Origin: Bdellovibrio sp.
GTDB taxonomy: Bacteria > Bdellovibrionota > Bdellovibrionia > Bdellovibrionales > Bdellovibrionaceae
DNA length: 10,345 nucleotides
Assembly: GCA_003176075.1 (NCBI GenBank)
Contig: PSRN01000128.1
Coordinates: 1-10,345, forward strand
Direction of reading: 5' to 3'
The notes below the pieces were generated by a model. It was not told the DNA's origin and ran no database searches. It saw only the letters and a list, made by a program, of their open reading frames with translations. The position numbers and the translations under genes were made by a program. Position 1 is the stretch's first letter. Each line of letters starts with the position of its first letter. This document shows, piece after piece, positions 1 through 7,103 of this stretch.

Positions 1-234
1 CGGCCCGTCAGGTGGCCATCTTCAACTCAGCTTGTTAACCGTTTGGTTGCACTGGAAACTTTATTGCGGGTTTTTTTCCAGCGCCGAAAGGGTCAATTTC
101 AACCCACCCTCGAGCTGAAAATGGGCCTGATGTTTGCGCGTTTCCAAGTGCCGCGCCGATCTGACAAATATCATTTTTTTCCCGCCTTAAAGTTTCCCCT
201 CTTTTGACTTTACCTGTAGCGAGACCGCCAAGTC

Positions 235-249
235 GGTGCCTCTGGCACC
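235..249. repeat. Perfect inverted repeat GGTGCC-TCT-GGCACC
   Basis: GGTGCC at 235-240 and GGCACC at 244-249 are exact reverse complements around a 3-nt TCT loop. No T-run follows, so it does not look like an intrinsic terminator. It lies about 40 bp upstream of the LacI-type palindrome and 85 bp before the transporter start, so a second operator or a leader hairpin are the likely options. The symmetry is seen directly; the function is unknown. Confidence 0.4.
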
Positions 250-287
250 TCCGCAGACTTTGCCATCGTCCAGGCGGATCTGTCGAG

Positions 288-301
288 TGAAAGCGCTTGC
301 A
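288..301. promoter_or_regulatory. LacI/GalR-family-type operator upstream of exuT operon
   Basis: TGAAAGCGCTTGCA is a 14-bp near-perfect palindrome: 6 of 7 base pairs are symmetric and the central AAGCGCTT is a perfect 8-bp palindrome. The central CG flanked by A/T-rich half-sites matches the general LacI/GalR-family operator pattern (also the CcpA cre pattern). It is 33 bp upstream of the proposed transporter ATG and overlaps the only reasonable -35 candidate (TTGCAT, 298-303), a position suited to repression. The cognate regulator is not in this window; sugar-acid operons are commonly controlled by LacI- or GntR-family repressors, so local control of the exuT-kdgA-kdgK unit is the inference. 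Confidence 0.6.
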
Positions 302-325
302 TTCAAACATCCAAGCCACCATAAA
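298..325 (+). promoter_or_regulatory. Weak candidate promoter for exuT-kdgA-kdgK
   Basis: TTGCAT (298-303) and CATAAA (320-325) are separated by 16 bp and resemble sigma-70 -35 and -10 hexamers, each with mismatches. If used, transcription would start around 331-333, almost at the ATG at 334, giving a leaderless or nearly leaderless mRNA. That fits the lack of a Shine-Dalgarno sequence before this gene. The hexamers are imperfect and may be chance. Confidence 0.25.
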
Positions 326-333
326 TCTTGCGG

Positions 334-1611
334 ATGAAAGAAACCAAGTACCGTTATCGAATCCTGGCCCTGCTCTTTTTTGCCACAACCATCAATTATC
401 TCGATCGAAGCGTTTTGGGGGTTCTCGCTCCGACGTTGCGGGATAAGGTCTTTGGCTGGTCCATGGAGGACTACAGCTACATCACCATAGCCTTTCAACT
501 GTCCTACGCCATGGGCTTGCCCTGGATGGGAAATTTGGTCGACCGGTGGGGGGCGCGAAAGGGTTATGCCCTGTCGATCGCGATCTGGTCATTTTTCAAT
601 CTGGCCCATGCGCTGGTACGTCCCGCTTTTTCGCTCATTGGATTCACTCTGGTGCGCTTTGGTCTCGGCCTGGGAGAGTCGGGAAATTTCCCGGCTTGCG
701 CCAAGGCCATCACCGAGTGGTTTCCACCCCAACAGAGGGCTTTTGCCACCGGCGTGGTCAACGCCGGAACAAATCTGGGAGCGATTCTCGCCCCCACCCT
801 GGTCCCCCTGGTGGTCAGCGATGACGGCGAACGTTGGCCACTCGCCTTTCTGATGAGCACGGCCTTAAGCCTTCTATGGTTGCTCGTTTGGCTAAGAACT
901 TACCGTCGTCCCGAAGAGGACCCACGGGTGAATGAACTGGAACTGCGGAAAATCCAAAGCGGCCAGCCGCCGGAGATTCCTCAAAAAATTTCTTGGCGGG
1001 CGATTCTTCCCTGTCGCGAAACTTGGGCCTTTGCCTTGATGAAGACCACTGATGCGGTTTGGTGGTTTTATCTTTTTTGGGGTGGCATTTTCCTGGCGGA
1101 TCAATTCAAACTCAGCGTCAGCGGCCTGGGTCTCCCGCTGATTATTGTTTTCGCCGCCGCCGACGTGGGAAGTCTCTTCGGCGGCTGGCTTTCGGGATTT
1201 TTAATGAGCCGTGGATGGTCGACGAACCGCGCCCGCAAGCTCACGCTTCTCCTCTGCGTGGGCGCGGTTTTCCCGCAGTCTTTCATGACCTGGACCCAGC
1301 AACCGGAATTGGCCATGCTTTTGATGGCTCTGGCCGCGGCCGGACACCAAGCCTGGTCGGTTAATATTTTTACCATGGTCTCAGATCTTTTCCCAAAAAA
1401 GGCGGTGGCGTCGGTCATCGGCTTTGGCGGAATGGTCGGTTCACTTGCAACGCTGGTCGCCTTTTTGACCCTGGGGAAAATCCTCGAGACCGGTCACGGG
1501 GAGAGCTATTTCTTTCCTTTTTTGATCGCCGGTTCGATTTACCCGCTGACTTTGTTGGGGGCTCATCTTCTGACCCCCAAAATGACTTTGGTGCGCCTGC
1601 GGGAAGAATGA
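334..1611 (+). CDS. exuT: Hexuronate transporter, MFS (ExuT-like)
   Basis: Inner-membrane major facilitator superfamily permease of the anion:cation symporter type that takes up glucuronate/galacturonate. The protein is 425 residues from ATG 334, normal for the family, with about 12 hydrophobic segments. Visible motifs are INYLDR at residues 20-25 in the first membrane segment, the MFS loop motif DRWGARK at 70-76, GLGLGESGNFPA at about 110-121 and ATGVVNAGTNLGA at about 138-150; the last two are typical of the ExuT/GudP/phthalate-permease group. A TTG at 328 would add two residues, but the ATG is preferred; neither has a Shine-Dalgarno sequence. It heads an operon with kdgA (31-nt gap) and kdgK, which points to uronate rather than another organic acid as substrate. 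Exact substrate (glucuronate, galacturonate or related sugar acid) is inferred from context. Confidence 0.9.
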   Translation: MKETKYRYRILALLFFATTINYLDRSVLGVLAPTLRDKVFGWSMEDYSYITIAFQLSYAMGLPWMGNLVDRWGARKGYALSIAIWSFFNLAHALVRPAFSLIGFTLVRFGLGLGESGNFPACAKAITEWFPPQQRAFATGVVNAGTNLGAILAPTLVPLVVSDDGERWPLAFLMSTALSLLWLLVWLRTYRRPEEDPRVNELELRKIQSGQPPEIPQKISWRAILPCRETWAFALMKTTDAVWWFYLFWGGIFLADQFKLSVSGLGLPLIIVFAAADVGSLFGGWLSGFLMSRGWSTNRARKLTLLLCVGAVFPQSFMTWTQQPELAMLLMALAAAGHQAWSVNIFTMVSDLFPKKAVASVIGFGGMVGSLATLVAFLTLGKILETGHGESYFFPFLIAGSIYPLTLLGAHLLTPKMTLVRLREE

Positions 1612-1642
1612 TAGGGTTGATGATACATCATAAGGCGGTGCA

Positions 1643-2287
1643 ATGGACTCCAGGGACTCCGGAATTGACCATATTCTGCAACGGCAAAAACTGCTCGGCG
1701 TCCTGCGCGCCGAAAGCGCCGAACTGGCGGTGGCCGCCGCTGAAGCCGCCTTTCGGGGCGGCCTGCAAATCATCGAAGTCACCTTCACGGTTCCGCAGGC
1801 TCCGCTCGTGATTGAGAAACTTTCGCAGCTGCTGCCAAACGCCGTGATTGGCGCTGGTTCTTTGACGACTGTCAAAGAGGCGCAGGAGGCCCAGCAGGCT
1901 GGCGCTCGCTTTTTTGTTTCTCCTCACTTGGATCCGGCTCTTTGCCGTTGGTTTTTTGATCGCAAGTTGTTTTATATTCCAGGAGCTTTGACCCCCAGTG
2001 AACTGATGGCCGCCCACGCCATGGGGGCGCCAATGATCAAGCTCTTTCCGGCGCAAGTTTATGGCGCGGGTGGCGTCAAGTCCTTGCTCGCCCCTTTGCC
2101 TTTTTTGCAACTGATGGTCACCGGCGGCGTCACGGAAACGACCGCCAAGGATTTTTTGCAAGCCGGCGCCAAGGTTCTTTCGGTGGGTCGCGAGGTCTTC
2201 GCGCCGGAGGCTCTTGCCGCTCGCGACTGGCAGGAAATTGAGCTTCGCGCCGGGCGATTCTCACGACTTATGTTGCTGGGGAACTAG
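1643..2287 (+). CDS. kdgA: 2-dehydro-3-deoxyphosphogluconate (KDPG) aldolase
   Basis: Cytosolic class I aldolase that splits KDPG into pyruvate and glyceraldehyde-3-phosphate, the final step of hexuronate breakdown. The 214-residue protein spans the complete (beta/alpha)8 fold of the Eda/KdgA family. Key features are LLGVLR at 17-22, the catalytic Glu45 in IIEVTF, GAGSLT at 70-75, FFVSPHLDP at 90-98, YIPGALTP at 111-118, the Schiff-base Lys133 in IKLFPA, and the phosphate-binding segment VTGGV. Glu45 and Lys133 fall at the same numbers as in the E. coli enzyme. ATG 1643 is preceded by AAGGCGG (1632-1638), a good ribosome binding site. It follows exuT by 31 nt and abuts kdgK directly. Related 4-hydroxy-2-oxoglutarate or KDPGal aldolases have the same motifs, but the adjacent KDG kinase supports KDPG. 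Confidence 0.93.
   Translation: MDSRDSGIDHILQRQKLLGVLRAESAELAVAAAEAAFRGGLQIIEVTFTVPQAPLVIEKLSQLLPNAVIGAGSLTTVKEAQEAQQAGARFFVSPHLDPALCRWFFDRKLFYIPGALTPSELMAAHAMGAPMIKLFPAQVYGAGGVKSLLAPLPFLQLMVTGGVTETTAKDFLQAGAKVLSVGREVFAPEALAARDWQEIELRAGRFSRLMLLGN
2278..2282 (+). promoter_or_regulatory. Ribosome binding site for kdgK inside the end of kdgA
   Basis: GGGGA lies in the last codons of kdgA, 5 nt before the TTG at 2288. It decides the kdgK start: the next in-frame ATG (2330) would remove the first beta strand of the PfkB fold, so the TTG immediately after the kdgA stop (TAG-TTG) is the best initiator. The layout suggests translational coupling. Confidence 0.55.
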
Positions 2288-3277
2288 TTGATACGGCAAA
2301 AGCTCGATATCTTTTGCTTCGGCGAGACCATGGTTGAATTTTACCGTCATCCGGACGCCGAGGATTTCCACACCTCTTTTGGCGGCGACACCTTCACCAC
2401 CGCCGCCATGGCCGCGCGCATGGGTGCCAGCTCGGGTTACGGAACATTGCTGGGGGAGGATATTTTCACGGACTTTCTATTCAATCGCATGAGCGCCACC
2501 GGCGTGGACTTGGGCGGCTGCAAGAAAGTCCCTGGGGCTAACGGCATTTATTTTATCACCGTCGATGCCAAAGGCGAGCGGTCGTTTCAGTACTATCGCA
2601 GTGGCAGCGCCGCCTCTCGTCTCGCGAGCCAGGATTTCACGGACGCCGATCTCGCGGCCAGCCGGCTTATTTACACCAGCGGCATCACCAGTGCTCTTTC
2701 AGGTTCCAGCGCCGCTTTGGTGACGTCGATGCTGACCAGGGCGCGCGCCAAACAGCGGCTGACCGCTTATGATTTAAATTTTCGCGCGCGTTTATGGTCG
2801 GCTGACGATTGTATTTCACATTTTCGCGGCTTGATCGATCAAGTGAAGATTCTCTTTTTGTCGGAGGACGATATCCCCATTTTGACGGCAAGCCTCGGCC
2901 AGGGATCAGCGGCCGGCAACCATCAAATCTCACAGGCCTCGATAGCGAACCTGATTCAGCATTGCTGGTCCCGTGGACTCGCTGAAGTGATTGTCAGATT
3001 AGGCCCGCGCTGCGCCTGGGTGGGCGATAAAACCAGCGGTCAAATTTTTCACCAGGCAAGCCTTCCCGTTCAGGCTGTTGATACCACTGGCGCTGGCGAC
3101 ACTTTTAACGGGACTTATCTCGCCTGCCGTATCAAGCACCAACGGTCGGTGCAGGATTCCGCACGCTGGGCGGCGGCCGCCGCCGCCTTGCAAGTCACTC
3201 GCTCCGGCAGCGTCGCTGGCCTTCCCACTCTGAAGGAGGTGGAAGAGGCCTATCGGCTCCTACAGCCACACCCCTAA
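2288..3277 (+). CDS. kdgK: 2-dehydro-3-deoxygluconate (KDG) kinase, PfkB family
   Basis: Cytosolic sugar kinase that phosphorylates KDG to KDPG with ATP, feeding the adjacent aldolase. The 329-residue protein is a full-length ribokinase/PfkB member. It has the opening strand LDIFCFGETMVEF, the substrate-side glycine motif FGGD at residues 31-34, the YDLNFR segment typical of KDG and fructokinases, and the second PfkB signature DTTGAGDTF starting at residue 265, with Asp271 as the catalytic base. The start is a TTG directly after the kdgA stop with zero intergenic bases, supported by the GGGGA site 5 nt upstream. The family includes fructokinases and ribokinases; KDG specificity rests on the operon with KDPG aldolase and the uronate transporter. 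No clear terminator hairpin follows before the next gene. Confidence 0.88.
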   Translation: MIRQKLDIFCFGETMVEFYRHPDAEDFHTSFGGDTFTTAAMAARMGASSGYGTLLGEDIFTDFLFNRMSATGVDLGGCKKVPGANGIYFITVDAKGERSFQYYRSGSAASRLASQDFTDADLAASRLIYTSGITSALSGSSAALVTSMLTRARAKQRLTAYDLNFRARLWSADDCISHFRGLIDQVKILFLSEDDIPILTASLGQGSAAGNHQISQASIANLIQHCWSRGLAEVIVRLGPRCAWVGDKTSGQIFHQASLPVQAVDTTGAGDTFNGTYLACRIKHQRSVQDSARWAAAAAALQVTRSGSVAGLPTLKEVEEAYRLLQPHP

Positions 3278-3466
3278 ATCAAAACCAATAATTGAGTTAC
3301 TTTCAAACAAGCTCTTAAGAAATCGTGCTCCAAGAATTGGCATCCCAAAAGAGGACGAGTGATAGGTCAACCACATATCCAGTTTGAGGAGATTTCTGGA
3401 CTAAAATGAGAAGTGCTTTCTATTCGACACAATTTTGCGCATAATTTTTGAATTGGGGGTCAAAAG

Positions 3467-6400
3467 ATGGGCAAATTTCGACAAATCTATTGGCGTTTTC
3501 TGGTTTTTCTAATTGCTTTCATTCATTCATTTTTTGCCACCGCCGCGATCGTCAATTTTGGTGAGACCGCGGTGACGCCAAATAATGATAGCGACAACGC
3601 TAATCTGGTTTTAGCTCAACAGGCCAGCCTTTCTCAATCCGCAACGTTGCAGAGTTTATCTTTTTACGTAACCGCAGCCGCGGGAAAACTAAGATTGGGC
3701 GTATATGATGCCTCTGGGAGTGGTGGAAGCCCGGGAAAGAAATTGGCCGAGACCCCAGAAATTACGCCCGTGGTTGGTTGGAACACCGCCAATGTCGTTT
3801 CTCAGGTCGCGTTGCCCGCCGGTACTTACTGGCTTGCCTACGCAACGAACAGCAATAGCTTAGGATTTAGAAACTCGCAAACGGGTCTAAGTCGTTACTA
3901 TGCGGCCACCTACGGTGTTCTTCCGGCCACGTTTGCAACTTCATCAAGCCAGGGTGCTTTTCACTTTTCATTTTATGGAACGCTCAACACGATGCCAGAT
4001 ACCACGCCCCCCTCTGTGCCAGGGAACTTGCAGTGGACCTTCACCGCACCGACACAGATCGGTCTGGCTTGGACGGCATCCTCCGATAACATCGGAGTGG
4101 CGGGATACCATATCTACCGAAACGGTGTGCAGGTTGGAACCTCGTCCACGACGTCTTTCACCGACTCGGGCCTGGCACCTTTGACGACTTATGCTTATTC
4201 CGTTTCCGCCTTTGATGCAGCGGCAAATGAGTCTGCCCAGTCCGCGGTTTTGTCAGTCACAACTACGGCCTTGCCAATTGATGTAACCCCCCCCACGGTT
4301 AATTTATCGTCGCCACCCGCCAACGCCGCTGTTAGCGGTTCGTCCGTAAGTCTATTGGCAACTGCCAGTGACAACGTGGGCGTGGCTGGGGTTCAGTTTC
4401 AGGTTGACGGTACAAACATCGGCTCTCAAATTCTGACGGCTCCCTACTCGATGATCTGGAATTCTTTAACGGTTGCAAATGGCCCCCATGTTTTGTCGGC
4501 AATCGCTTGGGATGCGGCAGGCAACACAGCAACAGCCAGCTTCAGCTTTATCGTCGATAATTCGGTGCCCTCAGGCAGCATTCTGATCAATAATGGTGCC
4601 TCAGCAACCAATTCGACGGCTGTAACATTGACCTTGAACGCGAGCGACAGTTTTTCCTCGGTCACGAACATGCGTCTTTCAAATAACGGCACGACCTTCA
4701 ATTCGCCAGTCCCTTATGCAAGTACATTGAGCTGGATCTTGACGAGTGGTGCCGGAATAAAAACTGTTTATGTGCAATTCATGAATGCCGCCGGCAATTG
4801 GTCGCCCAGCTTTAGTACGACCATTACCCTGGACACGACAGCCCCGACGCAATCGTCGATCACCGCGACTAACATAACGGGCAACTCGGCTTTGGTGGGT
4901 TGGACGACCAATGAGCCAGCAACATCGCAAGTCGAATATGGCACGACCACATCGTATGGTAACTTGACCCCAATCAACTCGACTTTGGTAACATCACATA
5001 AAGTTCTTCTTTCGGGCCTGAAAGCTAAAACAACCTATTATTACCGCGTGCGCGCTAAGGATGCGGCAGGAAACGAAGCCATCAGCGGCCGTAATTCCTT
5101 TGCAACTACCGCCGTTGTAGACACAACTCCTCCTTCTGTTCCCACGAATCTTTCATCTTCAAACATCGGAGTTAGTTCGGTCACCCTCAGCTGGAGTGCT
5201 TCAACCGATAACGTCGCAGTCACGGGTTACAAGATCTATCGCAATGGAACTCAAATTGCGACAACCGCGTCAACGTCATACCAAGATGGCGGCTTACTGG
5301 CACAGACGACTTACACTTACGCCGTCAATGCCTATGATGCCGCAGGCAATAACTCAGCTTTGTCCAATTCGATCAACGTTCTGACTTTGCCGCCTGATAC
5401 GATACCGCCATCCATACCCACCGGACTGACGGCGACGGCCTTGTCGCCAACGCAAGCCCAGTTGAGTTGGTCGCCCTCCACGGATAACGTTGGTGTGACG
5501 GGATATTTCGTTTTTAGAAACGGGGTTCAGGTCGCCACAACGACTTCGACAAGTTACAATGACGTTGGATTGTCGGCAGCAACAACTTACACTTACGCTG
5601 TGAGCGCCGGTGATGCGGCCGGGAATATCTCAGCTCAATCGACTGCTGTGCAAGTCTCAACGCCAGCGCTGACTCCCGGAGCTCCGACTCTCATTCAGCA
5701 TGTGGCATCCTCAACCAACCCGATCGGCCTGGGCATTCCGGGTAACAACTTTAAGATCCCGCTCCCGAATCCGATTGGTGCGGGCGACTGTCTGGTCCTG
5801 GGAATAAGTTATCCCCATGGAAGCAGTCCAGTGATTACCGACAGTAATGGCAATATCTGGCCCACCTCACCGGCCGCCATTGCTGATGCCGGTGCTGGCG
5901 GATTTGTGAACTCGATTTGGGTCTTACCGAATGCGCAAAGTGGCCAAACATTGATTACCGTTTCATTTCCTTCAGCTGTCATACCCCTTAATTACGTAGT
6001 TTCAGAGTTTAATAATATCGACACTGTCAATCCAGTCAGCGGTTCGACTTCGCTGGCCTCGTTGCGTGGTCCGGCGCTGAGTTCGGGAGCAATAAGCCCC
6101 GCAAACAATGACGCTTTGGGTGGCAACGTGATATGGAATTACTATGCAATCTCGAGTCCAGCGCAAGGCAACCCGACTAGCTGGTCTGCAGGCAATGGCT
6201 TTTCCTTGCTCGACGCCGATATCGCATGGACCACTAATCAAGGTTTCCCTCACGCGACGCAATTTATGTTGCAAAGTTCAGCAGCCACGATCACTCCAGC
6301 TATTCAGTCAGTTGGCGACTCGGCCGATTCCTTTAACGGCGTTGCTGTAGCCTTAAGGGCTTCCCCGGCGGGTTCGACGTCACCGACTGGAATTCACATC

Positions 6401-7045
6401 AATAAAATCTTACACCAAACAACTAACATTCCTCCGTCCGACTGGTCCTTGCAAATTCCCGCAACAGGGAACTTGCGTGTCTTAAGTACCGCGAATGGAA
6501 ATAATTTGACCAACATCACCAGCATCACAGACAACGAAGGGGGAACATGGTATAAGTTGGAAGCCGCTGGCGACGAGCCGCAAATTTGGTATTCACCAAA
6601 TGCAAAGCCCAATTCCAACCTTTCCGTCACGATTCATATTTCGGGGCAGAGTCCGACAATGACCTTTCTCTTCTGGGATATTTCCGGTGCGGCGGCCAGT
6701 CCCCTGGATACAACGGCGGGGGTCCCTTCGACGGATGTGAGCAATCAAACCACGGTAGCAAATATGCCAACGATAACCACCACCGTAGCAAATGATTTGA
6801 TTATAGCGGTTGTCGGTGATGGCGACGGTCCAATACTTGGGTTTAATTCGGGCGTTCCGGCCGGTGCCGTATTCGATTTGGTCACTTATTCAGGCGAGAT
6901 CGATTTGGATCTCATGGAAAATGCCGACGCGCAAGCGCACTTTTATTCGTCGAGCCCTTTAACCTTGACTTGGAATTGGCGAATAACGGCAAATCCGTCC
7001 AACAGTGTGTCGGCCACCGCAGTTTCATTCAAGGCGGGCCCCTGA
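3467..7045 (+). CDS. Large secreted FN3/Ig-like multidomain protein, function unknown
   Basis: A 1192-residue exported protein. Residues 1-26 form a Sec signal peptide (K3/R5/R10, hydrophobic 11-23, cleavage near ATA-A). Residues ~28-173 form a beta-rich domain with GKLRLGVYDASG and LPAGTYWLAYA motifs, like jelly-roll domains seen at the N-terminus of other environmental secreted proteins. Modules follow, most opening with a Thr-Pro-Pro or similar linker: FN3 (178-271), bacterial Ig-like (272-363), another Ig-like (364-455), FN3 resembling the purple-acid-phosphatase N-terminal type (456-551), and two closely related FN3 modules (552-643, 644-~738) with the DNVxVTGYxxxRNG signature. Two related domains end it (742-~972 and 976-1192). 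I see no catalytic motif, membrane anchor or sorting signal, and one cysteine in the mature part. ATG 3467 has a GGGGGT-type ribosome site (3454-3459). A carbohydrate-binding or adhesive role is possible but unproven. Base composition is lower in GC than the neighbouring enzyme genes. Confidence 0.85.
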   Translation: MGKFRQIYWRFLVFLIAFIHSFFATAAIVNFGETAVTPNNDSDNANLVLAQQASLSQSATLQSLSFYVTAAAGKLRLGVYDASGSGGSPGKKLAETPEITPVVGWNTANVVSQVALPAGTYWLAYATNSNSLGFRNSQTGLSRYYAATYGVLPATFATSSSQGAFHFSFYGTLNTMPDTTPPSVPGNLQWTFTAPTQIGLAWTASSDNIGVAGYHIYRNGVQVGTSSTTSFTDSGLAPLTTYAYSVSAFDAAANESAQSAVLSVTTTALPIDVTPPTVNLSSPPANAAVSGSSVSLLATASDNVGVAGVQFQVDGTNIGSQILTAPYSMIWNSLTVANGPHVLSAIAWDAAGNTATASFSFIVDNSVPSGSILINNGASATNSTAVTLTLNASDSFSSVTNMRLSNNGTTFNSPVPYASTLSWILTSGAGIKTVYVQFMNAAGNWSPSFSTTITLDTTAPTQSSITATNITGNSALVGWTTNEPATSQVEYGTTTSYGNLTPINSTLVTSHKVLLSGLKAKTTYYYRVRAKDAAGNEAISGRNSFATTAVVDTTPPSVPTNLSSSNIGVSSVTLSWSASTDNVAVTGYKIYRNGTQIATTASTSYQDGGLLAQTTYTYAVNAYDAAGNNSALSNSINVLTLPPDTIPPSIPTGLTATALSPTQAQLSWSPSTDNVGVTGYFVFRNGVQVATTTSTSYNDVGLSAATTYTYAVSAGDAAGNISAQSTAVQVSTPALTPGAPTLIQHVASSTNPIGLGIPGNNFKIPLPNPIGAGDCLVLGISYPHGSSPVITDSNGNIWPTSPAAIADAGAGGFVNSIWVLPNAQSGQTLITVSFPSAVIPLNYVVSEFNNIDTVNPVSGSTSLASLRGPALSSGAISPANNDALGGNVIWNYYAISSPAQGNPTSWSAGNGFSLLDADIAWTTNQGFPHATQFMLQSSAATITPAIQSVGDSADSFNGVAVALRASPAGSTSPTGIHINKILHQTTNIPPSDWSLQIPATGNLRVLSTANGNNLTNITSITDNEGGTWYKLEAAGDEPQIWYSPNAKPNSNLSVTIHISGQSPTMTFLFWDISGAAASPLDTTAGVPSTDVSNQTTVANMPTITTTVANDLIIAVVGDGDGPILGFNSGVPAGAVFDLVTYSGEIDLDLMENADAQAHFYSSSPLTLTWNWRITANPSNSVSATAVSFKAGP

Positions 7046-7074
7046 ACAAATCGCGAATTCAAAGCACACCCTAA

Positions 7075-7103
7075 ATCACCAATTGTGCGATCACCAATTG
7101 TGC
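7075..7103. repeat. 15-bp tandem duplication at the 3' end of manD
   Basis: ATCACCAATTGTGC occurs exactly at 7075-7088 and 7090-7103, with one G between (period 15). The right copy carries the last manD codons (His-Asn-Trp) and its stop; the left copy lies just after the stop. Read on the minus strand in frame, the duplicate gives Ser-His-Asn-Trp and a second TGA. It lies in the 45-bp gap between two convergent genes, where I see no other terminator-like structure. Confidence 0.85.

Larger units (their letters stand above)
1..333. other. Upstream region without a supported gene
   Basis: No gene can be assigned here. One plus-strand frame is open from base 1 to a TGA at 205-207 (68 codons, no start inside the window needed). 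It could be the 3' end of an upstream gene, but its translation is rich in Arg and Phe, resembles no family I recognise, and its third-position GC is about even, so I do not call it. A minus-strand ORF of 37 codons (174 down to 61), preceded by an AAGGCGGG-like sequence, is equally unsupported. The part from about 208 to 333 behaves like a promoter region: it holds a perfect 6-bp hairpin (235-249) and a LacI-type palindrome (288-301) just before the transporter gene. Confidence 0.5.

Noticed and set aside
61..174. Minus-strand 37-codon ORF with an AAGGCGGG-like sequence upstream
   Set aside because: Short, no recognisable features, and the ribosome-site match alone is weak evidence.
1..207. 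Plus-strand frame open from the window edge to TGA 205-207
   Set aside because: It could be the 3' end of an upstream gene, but the 68 residues match no family I recognise and codon composition is uninformative.
204..209. TTGACT as a -35 box for exuT
   Set aside because: No -10-like hexamer exists at 16-18 bp downstream.
1618..1630. TGATG-ATA-CATCA inverted repeat between exuT and kdgA
   Set aside because: The 5-bp AT-rich stem has no T-run and is easily produced by chance; it is not a convincing attenuator.
3330..3340. CCAA-GAA-TTGG inverted repeat after kdgK as a terminator
   Set aside because: The 4-bp stem is too short and no T-tract follows.
4000..5670. FN3 repeats as a recent DNA-level tandem array
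   Set aside because: The modules are similar in protein but diverged at synonymous positions, so they are old module duplications rather than a DNA repeat.
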